Made by a program: the position numbers and the translations under genes. Source: an uncultured Flavobacteriaceae bacterium (GTDB lineage Bacteria > Bacteroidota > Bacteroidia > Flavobacteriales > Flavobacteriaceae). From it: DNA of 64,000 nucleotides. The DNA lies in assembly GCA_947493175.1 (NCBI GenBank), contig CANLQD010000003.1:62001-126000 (forward strand), given 5' to 3'. Under the pieces are notes generated by a model. That model searched no databases, had not been told where the DNA came from, and saw only the letters and a program-made list of their open reading frames with translations. Below are positions 9,404 through 18,456 of the stretch, piece by piece; the first letter of the stretch is position 1, and the number at the start of each line of letters is the position of its first letter.

Positions 9404-10777
9404 ATGAAAAAGAAGGTAATAGCCGTTTTTGATATTGGCAAGACCAACAAGAAATTCTTTCTTTTTGATCAAAAATATCGCGAGGTATACCGGGAATACG
9501 CCAATTTCGATGAAATTACCGATGAAGATGGCCATCCCACTGAAGATCTCACTGCACTTGAAACCTGGTCAAAAGAGGTGTTTCACAGAATGTTAGATGC
9601 CCGGGAATTTGATATTACGGCATTGAATTTCTCTAGTTATGGGGCCAGTTTAGTACATCTTAACGATAAAGGAAGTGTACTGACACCCCTTTACAACTAC
9701 ACGAAACCCCTGCCAAAAGATATTTTCAAGGATTTTTATAGTTCCTACGGCCCAGAAAATGAGCTATCAAGAATTACAGGGTCGCCGAAATTGGGAATGT
9801 TGAATTCGGGCATGCAGCTGTACTGGATCAAAAAATCGAAACCCGATATTTTTCGAAAAATCAAATATTCACTACACCTACCCCAATATCTTAGTTACCT
9901 GTTCACCGGAGTTGCTGTTAGTGAATATACCAGCATCGGTTGTCATACCCTTTTATGGGACTATGAAAGAAAAGATTATCATTCGTGGGTATACAAAGAA
10001 GGTATTGATCAAAAACTACCTTCTATTACTTCGTCAAAAAAAACAATTCCAGTATCTTTTGGGGATAGAACGGTTGAAGTAGGTCCCGGCATTCATGATA
10101 GTTCCGCAGCATTGATACCCTATATTCGTAGCATCTCCAAACCATTTTCACTGGTCTCGACCGGTACATGGAGTATTGCCATCAATCCGTTTAACGACCA
10201 AATGTTGACCAAAACGGAAATCGAGCAAGAGTGTCTTTTTAATATGAGGATTAACGGAAGCCCCGTAAAAGTATCCCGGTTGTTCCTTGGGAACGAATAC
10301 AAGCTTCAAATAACGGTATTAGCCCACCATTTTAAGGTGTCAAAAGCATATCACAAAAATGTAAAATTCGATTTGGACATTTTTATGCAAATTCAAAATA
10401 ACTTTGCCCCAATGTTCCGATGGTTCAGTATTCCCCTTGAGGGAATGCCGGCCGAAACCAAGATTGCTTACGATTCCTTTGAACATGCCTACCATCAATT
10501 ACTATATGAGCTGGTGCTGTTACAGGAGCAGCGCATACGCGCGGCAATAGGCGGTACTTCCATAGAACGAATTTACATAGATGGGGGGTTCAGTGGTAAC
10601 GATGTGTACCTACAACTACTGGCTCATCACATGGCCCCTATGAAGATACGCACCACCGATGCATCCCTGGGATCTGCCTTGGGGGCCGCTTTGGTCATCT
10701 CAGACACCGCCTTAAAACCAAAATTTCTGAAAAAAGAGTATGCCTTAAAAAAGCATATACCCTTTCAATTAAAGTAA
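9404..10777 (+). CDS. FGGY-family carbohydrate kinase, probable rhamnulokinase
   Basis: This 457-residue protein shows the FGGY kinase fold. It has an N-terminal phosphate loop (AVFDIGKTNKK), a mid-protein STGTWS motif, and the C-terminal IYIDGGFSGND motif typical of the adenosine-binding region. The start at 9404 (MKKKVIAVF) is preferred over an in-frame ATG at 9365, which would overlap rhaI. Context (isomerase before, lactate oxidation after, aldolase in the same operon) points to phosphorylation of L-rhamnulose to rhamnulose-1-phosphate. The protein is distant from E. coli RhaB, so substrate is inferred from neighbours. Confidence 0.82.
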   Translation: MKKKVIAVFDIGKTNKKFFLFDQKYREVYREYANFDEITDEDGHPTEDLTALETWSKEVFHRMLDAREFDITALNFSSYGASLVHLNDKGSVLTPLYNYTKPLPKDIFKDFYSSYGPENELSRITGSPKLGMLNSGMQLYWIKKSKPDIFRKIKYSLHLPQYLSYLFTGVAVSEYTSIGCHTLLWDYERKDYHSWVYKEGIDQKLPSITSSKKTIPVSFGDRTVEVGPGIHDSSAALIPYIRSISKPFSLVSTGTWSIAINPFNDQMLTKTEIEQECLFNMRINGSPVKVSRLFLGNEYKLQITVLAHHFKVSKAYHKNVKFDLDIFMQIQNNFAPMFRWFSIPLEGMPAETKIAYDSFEHAYHQLLYELVLLQEQRIRAAIGGTSIERIYIDGGFSGNDVYLQLLAHHMAPMKIRTTDASLGSALGAALVISDTALKPKFLKKEYALKKHIPFQLK

Positions 10778-10786
10778 ACACGAATC

Positions 10787-11935
10787 ATGGCTGCTGAAAT
10801 AAATACCAACTATCCGTCTGTTGACGATTTGCGAAACAAGGCCCAAAAACGCATCCCAAAATTTGCGTTTGAATATCTTGATGGCGGTTGCAATGAGGAT
10901 GTGAATATTTCGAGAAACACCTCGGAAATCCGAGAAGTGCAACTACAACCTAGATACCTTCGAAATTATGGTGATAGCGCTACCAAAACCACGCTCTTCG
11001 GAATAGAATACGATGCTCCTTTCGGAATAGCACCTGTGGGCCTCCAAGGATTAATGTGGCCCAATTCCCCTGAAATCTTGGCAAAGGCCGCCCACAAACA
11101 CAACATACCATTTATTCTGAGTACGGTCACTACCATGAACATTGAACGGGCCAGTGAGCTCACAGAGGGAAAGGCCTGGTTTCAACTCTACAATCCGGTC
11201 GAGGACGCACTCCGTGATGATATCCTTAACCGTGCCCAAGCGGCAGAGTGTCCGGTTTTGGTACTTCTTTGCGATGTACCTACTTTTGGATACCGGCCTC
11301 GTGACATTCGCAATGGGTTGGCATTACCGCCTAAAATGTCCCTTACAAATATGCTGCAGATTCTTGGGAAACCCAGTTGGGCGTTCAATACGTTAAAATA
11401 TGGGCAACCTACCTTTGAGACCTTAAAACCGTATACTCCGGAGGGGTTGAATCTAAGACAATTGGGACAGTTTATGGATAAGACCTTTTCAGGTCGGTTG
11501 AATGAGGAGAAAATAAAGCCGATCCGTGATAAATGGAAAGGAAAACTGGTCTTAAAAGGAGTCGCTTCCCTTCAGGACACAGAAGATGCCATACGGATGG
11601 GGTTTGACGGCATTATCGTGTCCAATCATGGAGGAAGACAGTTAGATGCGGCACAATCGACCATTCATTCCCTTCAGGAAATCAGCAAAAAGTATAGCGA
11701 TCAAATCGAAATAATGATGGACAGCGGCCTGCGTTCCGGTCCCGATATCGCACGTGCCATAGCGAGTGGTGCCAAATTCACCTTTATGGGGCGGTCGTTC
11801 ATGTATGGCTGTGGCGCTTTGGGAAATAAAGGTGGGGATCACACGATTTCTATTTTAAAAAGACAGTTCAAGCAGGTAATGGACCAACTCTGCTGTGAAC
11901 GGATCGAAAATCTGCCCGATCATTTAATTCAATAA
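10787..11935 (+). CDS. lldD: FMN-dependent alpha-hydroxy acid dehydrogenase, probable L-lactate dehydrogenase
   Basis: This 382-residue TIM-barrel flavoprotein carries the family hallmarks: FEYLDGG near residue 28, PFGIAPVG, and the active-site SNHGGRQLD (about 277-285), with GLRSGPDIARA for FMN phosphate binding. L-lactate, formed from the L-lactaldehyde released by rhamnulose-1-phosphate cleavage, would be oxidised to pyruvate with electrons passed to the respiratory chain. It follows the kinase by 9 bp, so it is in the rhamnose operon. Substrate among 2-hydroxy acids is inferred from context. Confidence 0.85.
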   Translation: MAAEINTNYPSVDDLRNKAQKRIPKFAFEYLDGGCNEDVNISRNTSEIREVQLQPRYLRNYGDSATKTTLFGIEYDAPFGIAPVGLQGLMWPNSPEILAKAAHKHNIPFILSTVTTMNIERASELTEGKAWFQLYNPVEDALRDDILNRAQAAECPVLVLLCDVPTFGYRPRDIRNGLALPPKMSLTNMLQILGKPSWAFNTLKYGQPTFETLKPYTPEGLNLRQLGQFMDKTFSGRLNEEKIKPIRDKWKGKLVLKGVASLQDTEDAIRMGFDGIIVSNHGGRQLDAAQSTIHSLQEISKKYSDQIEIMMDSGLRSGPDIARAIASGAKFTFMGRSFMYGCGALGNKGGDHTISILKRQFKQVMDQLCCERIENLPDHLIQ

Positions 11936-11952
11936 CCACCAACACAAAACCA

Positions 11953-13374
11953 ATGGGCACACAAGACATTGAAGCGGAAATCGAAGAGATTGCAGGAGGA
12001 GAATTCGAAAGAGAACCCGTTCCTTCGTCAAAGTTAAAAAGTTGGAAAAGCTTTTTGGGCATGTATGCAGGTGAGCATGCCGCTGGAACGGAATTCATGA
12101 TTGGCCCCTTGTTTTTAACAGCGGGTGTTAGCGCATTTGATTTGATCATAGGGCTATTGTTGGGTAATCTGCTTGCGGTGCTAAGTTGGCGATTCCTTAC
12201 TGCTGAAATAGCGGTGAAGCATCGGTTAACGCTCTATTACCAGCTTGAGAAAATTTGCGGGAAGAAGTTGGTCATCGGTTACAATTTGGCCAATGGCATC
12301 CTATTCTGTTTTCTAGCCGGGGCCATGATCACCGTTTCGGCCACCGCTGTCGGCATTCCCTTTCACATGGAAATGCCCAAACTGACCGATACGACTCCCA
12401 ATGGGGCTACTTGGATTATCATTGTAATCTTGATCGGTGCCGTTATTTCGCTCATTGCCTCCAAAGGGTATGATACCGTTTCAAAAGCTGCAAACTGGAT
12501 GTCGCCTGCTATTGTTCTGGCGTTCTTGGCGTGTGGGTTCGTGGCCCTGGGCCAGTTGGGGGTACAAAGTTTTTCGGATTTTTGGAATATCTGGGGCGAG
12601 GGCTCGGAACCCTTCCCTGGACAAATAAAATATACCTTTTGGCATGTGGTCATTTGGTCTTGGTTCGCGAATGCCGCCATGCATGTAGGTATGTCGGACC
12701 TCTCCGTTTTTAGGTTCGCTAAAAATCCGAAATCTGGTTGGACCACCGCCGCCGGAATGTATGTGGGTCACTACATGGCGTGGATCGCCGCGGCCTTGCT
12801 CTATGCGGTTTACTTAAAATCACCGGAAGCCCAGACGTTTTTGGCCAATGGCGAGGCTCCCCCAGTAGCACCAGGACCTTTGGCGAATAATGCCATTGGT
12901 GTCTTTGGGATCATCGCAGTGGTATTGGCCGGGTGGACCACCGCCAACCCTACCATTTATAGGGCCGGGTTGGCATTTCAGGCCATTATTCCCAAGGCAT
13001 CTACCTTTTGGGTGACCATCATCGCGGGAACGGTAGCGACCATAGCCGGACTCTTCCCCGCCTTTGCGATGAAACTGTTGGGGTTTGTGGCACTGTATGG
13101 CTTCATTTTAGCTCCTTTTGGGGCCATTATCGTTTTTGAGCACTTCTTTTGGAAAAAGACAGGTATTGTACAAAACTATGCAGAGGTAGCTAATATTTCC
13201 TATAACAAAGCGGTGCTTTTTGCCTGGGCCATCAGTTTTGGGGTTTTCTACTTTATTTCATTGCAGTTCGATGTATTTCTGTCATTTGTGACCCTACCTG
13301 CATGGCTCACCTGCGGTATACTGTTCTTGATATTCAGCAAAAGGCTTCAAAAAACCGCATGGCATCAATCTTAA
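11953..13374 (+). CDS. NCS1-family nucleobase:cation symporter-like permease
   Basis: This 473-residue protein has about 12 hydrophobic helices. It shares the purine/cytosine permease pattern, including the early GEHAAGTEF region and the central NPTIYRAGLAF motif. It is an inner-membrane secondary transporter, probably coupled to H+ or Na+. It is placed 17 bp after the lactate dehydrogenase gene in a rhamnose operon with no other transporter. It may therefore import a substrate of this pathway rather than a nucleobase; that is an inference from location only. Its 3' end overlaps the start of the next gene by 16 bp. Confidence 0.75.
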   Translation: MGTQDIEAEIEEIAGGEFEREPVPSSKLKSWKSFLGMYAGEHAAGTEFMIGPLFLTAGVSAFDLIIGLLLGNLLAVLSWRFLTAEIAVKHRLTLYYQLEKICGKKLVIGYNLANGILFCFLAGAMITVSATAVGIPFHMEMPKLTDTTPNGATWIIIVILIGAVISLIASKGYDTVSKAANWMSPAIVLAFLACGFVALGQLGVQSFSDFWNIWGEGSEPFPGQIKYTFWHVVIWSWFANAAMHVGMSDLSVFRFAKNPKSGWTTAAGMYVGHYMAWIAAALLYAVYLKSPEAQTFLANGEAPPVAPGPLANNAIGVFGIIAVVLAGWTTANPTIYRAGLAFQAIIPKASTFWVTIIAGTVATIAGLFPAFAMKLLGFVALYGFILAPFGAIIVFEHFFWKKTGIVQNYAEVANISYNKAVLFAWAISFGVFYFISLQFDVFLSFVTLPAWLTCGILFLIFSKRLQKTAWHQS

Positions 13375-13976
13375 ACTCAAAAGACCTCAAAAAGCTTTCC
13401 CAATTAGATCCGATATTTCAGGATATTTACGAACGTTTTGGACCACCACCCAACATGAAACGTCCATCGGGGTTTACATCCCTCTGTAAAATTATTTTGG
13501 AACAACAGGTAAGTTTGGCATCTGCCCGCGCCCATTTTGAACGATTGAACGCCTACGTATCTGAATTTACGCCCACCCAGATTTTGAAATTGAACGATAT
13601 TGAAATGCGCGAATGCCATATCAGCAAACAAAAGGCATCCTATCTCAAAGCGCTCTCCGAGGCCATCCTAAGAGGGACACTGAACCTCGAAAGACTTTCG
13701 GGCCTCAGGGAACCTGAAGTCCGAAAACAACTGACCAAAATCAAAGGTATCGGTGACTGGACAGCCGATGTATATCTTATGTTCTGCCTCGAATCAAAGG
13801 ATATCTTTCCCATTGGGGATATCGCCCTTGTTCATACGGTCAAAGAACTCACGCCGGCAAATACCCGCGACGAAATGATCCTATATTCCCAAAAATGGAA
13901 ACCATTACGTTCGTTGGCCTCTTTTTCGCTTTGGCATTATTACTTAAAAAAGCGAAATAGACCGTTGCTCTTATAG
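13359..13976 (+). CDS. DNA-3-methyladenine glycosylase II-like (HhH-GPD) protein
   Basis: This 205-residue protein belongs to the HhH-GPD superfamily. The helix-hairpin-helix is LTKIKGIGDWTADVYL, and the following FPIGDIAL contains the catalytic aspartate position; ILEQQVSLASA is also typical of AlkA-like enzymes. It would excise alkylated bases in base-excision repair. It lacks the N-terminal AlkA domain of the longer E. coli enzyme. The start ATG at 13359 lies within the end of the permease gene; an upstream in-frame start at 13302 would overlap far more. The gene ends 4 bp from the convergent ldhA gene. Confidence 0.85.
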   Translation: MASILNSKDLKKLSQLDPIFQDIYERFGPPPNMKRPSGFTSLCKIILEQQVSLASARAHFERLNAYVSEFTPTQILKLNDIEMRECHISKQKASYLKALSEAILRGTLNLERLSGLREPEVRKQLTKIKGIGDWTADVYLMFCLESKDIFPIGDIALVHTVKELTPANTRDEMILYSQKWKPLRSLASFSLWHYYLKKRNRPLLL

Positions 13977-13980
13977 GGTG

Positions 13981-14991
13981 TTATGAAGATCCAATGGTCT
14001 CATAACCCAACTCATTTTCACTGGCTGTGCCTTTTTCCCAGCAATCGATGTTATAAAAAGTAATCTCTGCAATGTTGGTAAGTGCCTCAATGGTCATAAA
14101 AGCCTGATGTGGAGTCATTAAAACATTCGGGAACGACAACAAAGTTCGAAGTTGCGCATCACTTAACCCCCTCTTCGAGTGATCTTTAAAAAAGGATCCT
14201 TTCTCCTTTTCGTACACATCGGAAGCATAACCACCGATCGTACGTTTTTCCAGAGCTTTGATCAGAGCCTTGGTTTCTACCACAGCCCCTCTGGCCGTGT
14301 TGACCAACAATACCTCTGGTTTCATAAAAGCAAACATCTTTTGATTGATTAGTGAATATGTATCGTAGGTCAAAGGAACGTGCAAGCTGATAATATCGGA
14401 TTTCTTGCAAAGCACTTCCAAATCGGTATACGTAACATCACAGAGTTCTACCAGATCCGTATCCGGGGCAAGATCAAAGGCCAACAGCTTACAACCAAAA
14501 CCATGCATGATCTTTACCATGATACTACCAATACGCCCCGTACCAACAATTCCTACTGTCTTACCATGTATGTTGGTGCCCATGAGACCATCCTGTAAGA
14601 AGTTATGGTTTCGTACCCTATTTACGGCCTTGACTATTTTTCTGTTGATGCCCAACAACAAGGCAACTGCGTGCTCTGCGATGGCATGGGGAGAATATTC
14701 CGGGGCATTGGCGACCTTGAAACCAAAACGTTTGGCCGCTTTGATATGAATGTTATTGTAACCGGCCGCACGCAGGGCAATAAAGCGTACCCCTAAATCC
14801 CACAGTTTCTCCAAAACCACAAGCGAAGCATCGTCTCCCGAAAAAATGGATATCGCCTCAAAACCCATGGCTTGAATTGCCGTATGGGTATCAAGCGCCT
14901 CTTTGGTGTACGAGACCTTATGCTGGTCTTTATTCGCCTTACCCAGATAAGGAATTTCATAGTCTTTTGCACTATAGACCAGTAACTTCAT
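13981..14991 (-). CDS. ldhA: D-lactate dehydrogenase (NAD-dependent 2-hydroxyacid dehydrogenase)
   Basis: This 336-residue protein matches fermentative D-lactate dehydrogenases. It has the Rossmann motif GIVGTGRIGS (about 148), the substrate arginine in NTARGAVVET, and the catalytic histidine in MTPHQAFMT near residue 295. It would reduce pyruvate to D-lactate, regenerating NAD+ when respiration is limited. Its start overlaps the end of the upstream lipoprotein gene by 20 bp, so it is the third gene of an operon whose promoter has an FNR-like box at 16115. That fits an oxygen-limited role. Confidence 0.92.
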   Translation of the reverse strand: MKLLVYSAKDYEIPYLGKANKDQHKVSYTKEALDTHTAIQAMGFEAISIFSGDDASLVVLEKLWDLGVRFIALRAAGYNNIHIKAAKRFGFKVANAPEYSPHAIAEHAVALLLGINRKIVKAVNRVRNHNFLQDGLMGTNIHGKTVGIVGTGRIGSIMVKIMHGFGCKLLAFDLAPDTDLVELCDVTYTDLEVLCKKSDIISLHVPLTYDTYSLINQKMFAFMKPEVLLVNTARGAVVETKALIKALEKRTIGGYASDVYEKEKGSFFKDHSKRGLSDAQLRTLLSFPNVLMTPHQAFMTIEALTNIAEITFYNIDCWEKGTASENELGYETIGSS

Positions 14992-15628
14992 CGCTATTTT
15001 CTTGTTTAAAAATAAAATTTTGATCTTCCAATGCCAAGACCACTAGCTTTACGTATTGGTTGATGGATGTATCGACATCGACCGGATCGGTTATATCAAT
15101 GGCCCCTCTCCATATCAATGAACGTTCTTCCCCTTTGCAAATGCAATAGAGCGATGTCTCTGCGTGATATACCTGAAACTCATCATAGTAATTCTTATCA
15201 TAATAGATATCTTGATAGTTCCTATAATCCTCATGAAATCTACCGTAGTACCCATCCAATTCCAATATGTTTCTGTGAAAAGACCGCTTTGTTTCCGACC
15301 CTACCACTTTGGTCAGTAGAATGGCGTCGAACCCCTGGTCTGCCAACCAATCCTCAAATGCCGAAAGTTCTTTTTCCGACCTCTCCGATTGGGTAAACTC
15401 ATCTTCAAAGAGATCCATACTGCGTTCGGCATGAACATTCTTTTTCAAGAACTCTTTTTTAAGTTTTGTCTCAAAATCGGTCCTTGCCGTTTCGCTTTGC
15501 GTCATTCCTACAATAAGAACCTTACGGGCCATAAATTCTTCCCTGTCCGGAGTTTTCCAATTCTCGACCAAGGAAACCGAGGAGCAACCCATTACCAAGA
15601 ATAAAGATAAAAACCAACACCTTTTCAT
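14972..15628 (-). CDS. Putative lipoprotein of unknown function
   Basis: This 218-residue protein begins with a signal peptide ending in a lipobox (LVMGCSS), so it is probably a periplasm-facing or outer-membrane lipoprotein. The mature part contains a Rossmann-like pattern (ARKVLIVGMTQSE) and a tyrosine-rich stretch around residues 130-150. I do not recognise a named family; the beginning loosely resembles other small lipoproteins that have an NTP-independent alpha/beta fold. It is sandwiched between a 139-residue unknown gene and ldhA and is co-transcribed with both. Confidence 0.6.
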   Translation of the reverse strand: MKRCWFLSLFLVMGCSSVSLVENWKTPDREEFMARKVLIVGMTQSETARTDFETKLKKEFLKKNVHAERSMDLFEDEFTQSERSEKELSAFEDWLADQGFDAILLTKVVGSETKRSFHRNILELDGYYGRFHEDYRNYQDIYYDKNYYDEFQVYHAETSLYCICKGEERSLIWRGAIDITDPVDVDTSINQYVKLVVLALEDQNFIFKQENSDEVTGL

Positions 15629-15647
15629 AGGGTTTCCTTACAGTTAA

Positions 15648-16067
15648 TCAATCAGGTTTTCTGCGTTTCAGAATTCCGCCGGCATAGTTGAAAATCTCAG
15701 CTTTTAAGTTTCCAAAATCTTTTATACAGCTATCTGTATGCATCTTCAATTGCTCGTGTTTTAGGAGGCAATCCTCGTCGCATTCCCCTTCTGTACATTC
15801 CATAATGCCTCCCAACTCGTATTCATGCTTTTGAAGGGCCTCCATAATTTCCGAGGCTTTACTTTTAAAGGTCATTAACCGATCTAGGTAATTGGTCAAC
15901 CTTTCAAATAAGTTTGGGGTGTTGGGTTGAAAAGCATAAGAGTTTAGCAAATGATCAATAAAGGTCATCTCATCATGCATCAATTGAAAACTGGATTGCC
16001 ATTGCCGTAGTTCATTATGCAATTCTTGCACTTGCTCCGTTCTAATATGCTTATCCGTTGCCGACAT
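15648..16067 (-). CDS. Small helical protein of unknown function
   Basis: This 139-residue protein has no signal peptide. It is almost entirely helical and charged, with a coiled-coil-like N-terminal half and a cysteine-bearing segment (MECTEGECDEDCLL) near residues 94-107. The three clustered cysteines could bind metal, but no family is recognised. It is the first gene of the operon that continues to the lipoprotein and ldhA, and it is directly downstream of an FNR-like promoter (start 17 bases after the -7 element). Confidence 0.6.
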   Translation of the reverse strand: MSATDKHIRTEQVQELHNELRQWQSSFQLMHDEMTFIDHLLNSYAFQPNTPNLFERLTNYLDRLMTFKSKASEIMEALQKHEYELGGIMECTEGECDEDCLLKHEQLKMHTDSCIKDFGNLKAEIFNYAGGILKRRKPD

Positions 16068-16083
16068 CGAAAATGATTTTTCA

Positions 16084-16126
16084 TAAAGCTACATTCCTCG
16101 TCAAGATTGTGAAATGATCTTGGTCA
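16084..16126 (-). promoter_or_regulatory. FNR-like box plus -7 element for the ldhA operon
   Basis: Palindrome TGATCTTGGTCA at 16115-16126. On the minus strand, exactly 23 bp separate it from TAGCTTTA (16084-16091), a Bacteroidota -7 element. The gene at 16067 starts 16 nt after that element. Confidence 0.75.
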
Positions 16127-16216
16127 GTACACAATGAATTACCGAATCAGCGTTGCCAACGCAACGGCTTACAGTGGTTTTTCAAGTTTTTTCGAAATCC
16201 AATGAAAGTCATGCCA

Positions 16217-16618
16217 TCAACTGAAAAAGTCCCGCACCAACGCCTTGATCTGATTGTCGGTCATAGAATCTGTTCGTACTACCTTTCGCACTTTTACAGC
16301 AATAGTTTCATATCGCTCATTTAGCTCCTTTCGAAACTTCTCCGCGGTATCGGCCGGACCGAACAATGCGATATGATCTGCGCTTTTAACCGCATTGGCT
16401 AAGTTCTTAAAATAGTTTCTGTACTGATGTTTTTCCCGTTCCAAGTACTTGCTGTCCTGCACTACGTCCTGCGGTCCGCCCTTAAACCGGGTTCCCGAAC
16501 CGCCTTTGGGGTTGAAGAATTCCATTTCGGAATACAGCGTGTGCATTTTTTCCTCTTGTTCGGTAAGCACTACGATGTGTGCCTTTTCCTTATCCATCCA
16601 AATCCCAATATTTTTCAT
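16217..16618 (-). CDS. Small protein resembling eRF1-domain/host-attachment-like stress proteins
   Basis: This 133-residue cytoplasmic protein begins with a beta strand pattern (IGIWMDKEKAHIVVLTE) and ends with a helix-strand-helix (HIALFGPADTAEKFRKEL). That overall plan resembles the RNase H-like domain seen in eRF1 domain 2 and bacterial host-attachment-type proteins. The assignment is tentative. It follows a Usp gene by 10 bp on the same strand and so is co-transcribed from the FNR-like promoter at 17502-17544. A role in stress or translation under oxygen limitation is conjecture. Confidence 0.5.
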   Translation of the reverse strand: MKNIGIWMDKEKAHIVVLTEQEEKMHTLYSEMEFFNPKGGSGTRFKGGPQDVVQDSKYLEREKHQYRNYFKNLANAVKSADHIALFGPADTAEKFRKELNERYETIAVKVRKVVRTDSMTDNQIKALVRDFFS

Positions 16619-16628
16619 AAACGTTCTT

Positions 16629-17483
16629 TTAAGAAATATCGTTGAGGGTGAGTACCGGTATTTTCGAATAATAGCCCATCTCCTTGACTAAAGGGCGTGA
16701 TAGAAGGCTTCCAAAGAAACTATGTTTCCTATTTACAAAGGCGATCATATCGCTCTCACGACTTTCTATAAAAGCACTTATACCAGCCTGTACTCCAAGA
16801 TCTCTAAGCGTATGAAAACTATGATCGATCTCGCTCAAAATCGAATCGAGCAATTCTTTGTTAGTCAACTGCTCCCGTTTCAGTTCAGGCGCCTTTGCGA
16901 TATGCAAGACTCTAATAACGGTCCCATGCTCTTTTGCTATTTCAATTAAATAGTTTAGTTCCCTGCGTTTAAAACTAATCTTGAAATCGGTAGGGAACAC
17001 AATCTCCTTTGGTACTTCAAAGCGTACATTACCTGGAATTGCCATTACCGGGCATTCGGTCACCTTTTCCATGGCATCTACAGCGTTGGTCCCAAAAAAC
17101 ACATCTTCAGAACCAGTGGCACCCTTGGTTCCCATGATTACGATATCGATATCTTTCTTGGCTATGGTGGTTTTGATGGCATACAAAAGAGAGTTGAAGG
17201 TAGAAATCGTATGATAGGTATGCTTGGGGTTGTCGTCGTGTAACCTTAAGACTTCAAGCAATTTGGCAAACCCACTTTCAGATCCCTTTTTTGCGGCCTC
17301 AAAGGCCCGTTCCCCGGGTTCGGGGACCAACATACTATCAATCGAATAACCGCTGACCTGATAGGCGTTCAAAAAATAAAAATCACAGTTTTGCGCTTTG
17401 TAAAGATGTAGGGCATACCGAATCGCATTCAAGGCATTCCTTGAAAAATCGGTGGGTATTAAAACTCGTTTGTTCATCGTCAT
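16629..17483 (-). CDS. Universal stress protein, tandem UspA type
   Basis: This 284-residue protein begins RVLIPTDFSRNALNAIRYAL. The first domain (about 1-145) has the ATP-binding run GTKGATG with GT following; the second half (about 150-284) keeps the Usp fold but not the full nucleotide motif. ATG codons at 17483 and 17477 are both possible starts; the second fits family alignments equally well. It is one of three tandem Usp genes, each with its own promoter box, and it is followed by a 133-residue partner gene. Confidence 0.88.
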   Translation of the reverse strand: MTMNKRVLIPTDFSRNALNAIRYALHLYKAQNCDFYFLNAYQVSGYSIDSMLVPEPGERAFEAAKKGSESGFAKLLEVLRLHDDNPKHTYHTISTFNSLLYAIKTTIAKKDIDIVIMGTKGATGSEDVFFGTNAVDAMEKVTECPVMAIPGNVRFEVPKEIVFPTDFKISFKRRELNYLIEIAKEHGTVIRVLHIAKAPELKREQLTNKELLDSILSEIDHSFHTLRDLGVQAGISAFIESRESDMIAFVNRKHSFFGSLLSRPLVKEMGYYSKIPVLTLNDIS

Positions 17484-17501
17484 CCTTTTAAGATTGTGTA
17501 A

Positions 17502-17544
17502 TAAAAATAGGGGACGGCAAATTGAGACCCTATGACCAAAATCA
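17502..17544 (-). promoter_or_regulatory. FNR-like box plus -7 element, overlapping the preceding stop codon
   Basis: TGACCAAAATCA at 17533-17544 includes the stop codon (17542-17544) of the upstream Usp gene. After 23 bp on the minus strand comes TATTTTTA (17502-17509), a -7-like element for the Usp gene at 17483. Confidence 0.7.
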
Positions 17545-18390
17545 TTCTTCGGCCGGAATCACCAAAAAAGGAATGTTCAGATGAAATGCCATTTTTTTAA
17601 TGACCGGTTCCCGAAGGAGCTTCTCTACAAAACTATGCTCATAACGCACCATGGCGAGCATACCAATACCCAACTCGTCCAAAAAAGTTTGCAGACTTTC
17701 TGTCTTGCTGGCAAAATTCGGCATCCAATGAATTGAATGTGGCAAGGGTTCCATATAGGCCAATAAGGTATTTAAATTCGCCTCCTGAAGTTTGTCCAAA
17801 CGCTCTTTTTCATTGATATGTACAATGCGAATGGCGGCACTGCACAACCGGGACATGAAACGTAAGGGCTCCAATACTTTTGCATCGAAAGTTCGTTTGT
17901 AATCACTGGCAAAGGCAATTTCATAAGGTTTTGAAAAGTCTTTTTCCAAAGGAATTGCCAAGACCGGGCATGCCTTTACCGCTGCCATTGCCTTTGTTGT
18001 ATTACTCCCTAAAAACAGCGACGTGTTTCCGGTAGCCCCTTTGGTTCCCATAACCACCAAATCAATTTCATATTCGGCGACCATGGTTCGTAGCGATGGT
18101 GCAAAACTCCCTTTTTTAGAGAGAAGCTCAAAACGATGTTTGGGATTGTCATTATCCAAATTGATCCGGTGTAAAACGTGTTGTAATTCCTCAACAGATT
18201 CATCGCTTAATTGCTCAATAAGGCCTTTTCGTTTTTCAGTTGAGAGACTTACACTTTTTAATGGCGTCAGCTCATTGTACGTATTCAGTATAAAAAAGGT
18301 ACAATCGTTGTGTTCAAAAAGAGAGGTTGCATAAAACAGTGCATTGTACGCATTATTCGAAAAATCGGTAGGGACTAGAATATTTTTCAT
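17542..18390 (-). CDS. Universal stress protein, tandem UspA type
   Basis: This 282-residue Usp begins ILVPTDFSNNAYNALFYA. Its first domain carries GTKGATG and a GS seven residues later (LFLGSN), predicting nucleotide binding. The C-terminal half is a degenerate second Usp domain. It is the middle gene of three tandem Usp copies on the minus strand. Its own upstream box (18441-18452) is degenerate, so it may be less responsive or driven by read-through from the gene at 18457. Confidence 0.88.
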   Translation of the reverse strand: MKNILVPTDFSNNAYNALFYATSLFEHNDCTFFILNTYNELTPLKSVSLSTEKRKGLIEQLSDESVEELQHVLHRINLDNDNPKHRFELLSKKGSFAPSLRTMVAEYEIDLVVMGTKGATGNTSLFLGSNTTKAMAAVKACPVLAIPLEKDFSKPYEIAFASDYKRTFDAKVLEPLRFMSRLCSAAIRIVHINEKERLDKLQEANLNTLLAYMEPLPHSIHWMPNFASKTESLQTFLDELGIGMLAMVRYEHSFVEKLLREPVIKKMAFHLNIPFLVIPAEE

Positions 18391-18440
18391 ATGTAAATCA
18401 ATTTATTTCCATTTCAATAATTATAGGAACCGACTGTTAG

Positions 18441-18452
18441 TGACCTGGATTC
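18441..18452 (-). promoter_or_regulatory. Degenerate FNR-like box upstream of a Usp gene
   Basis: TGACCTGGATTC matches one half-site of TGAY-N4-RTCA and lies about 56 bp from the start at 18390, the same distance as in neighbouring Usp genes. No good -7 element occurs at the 23-bp spacing, so function is doubtful. Confidence 0.3.
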
Positions 18453-18456
18453 TTTT

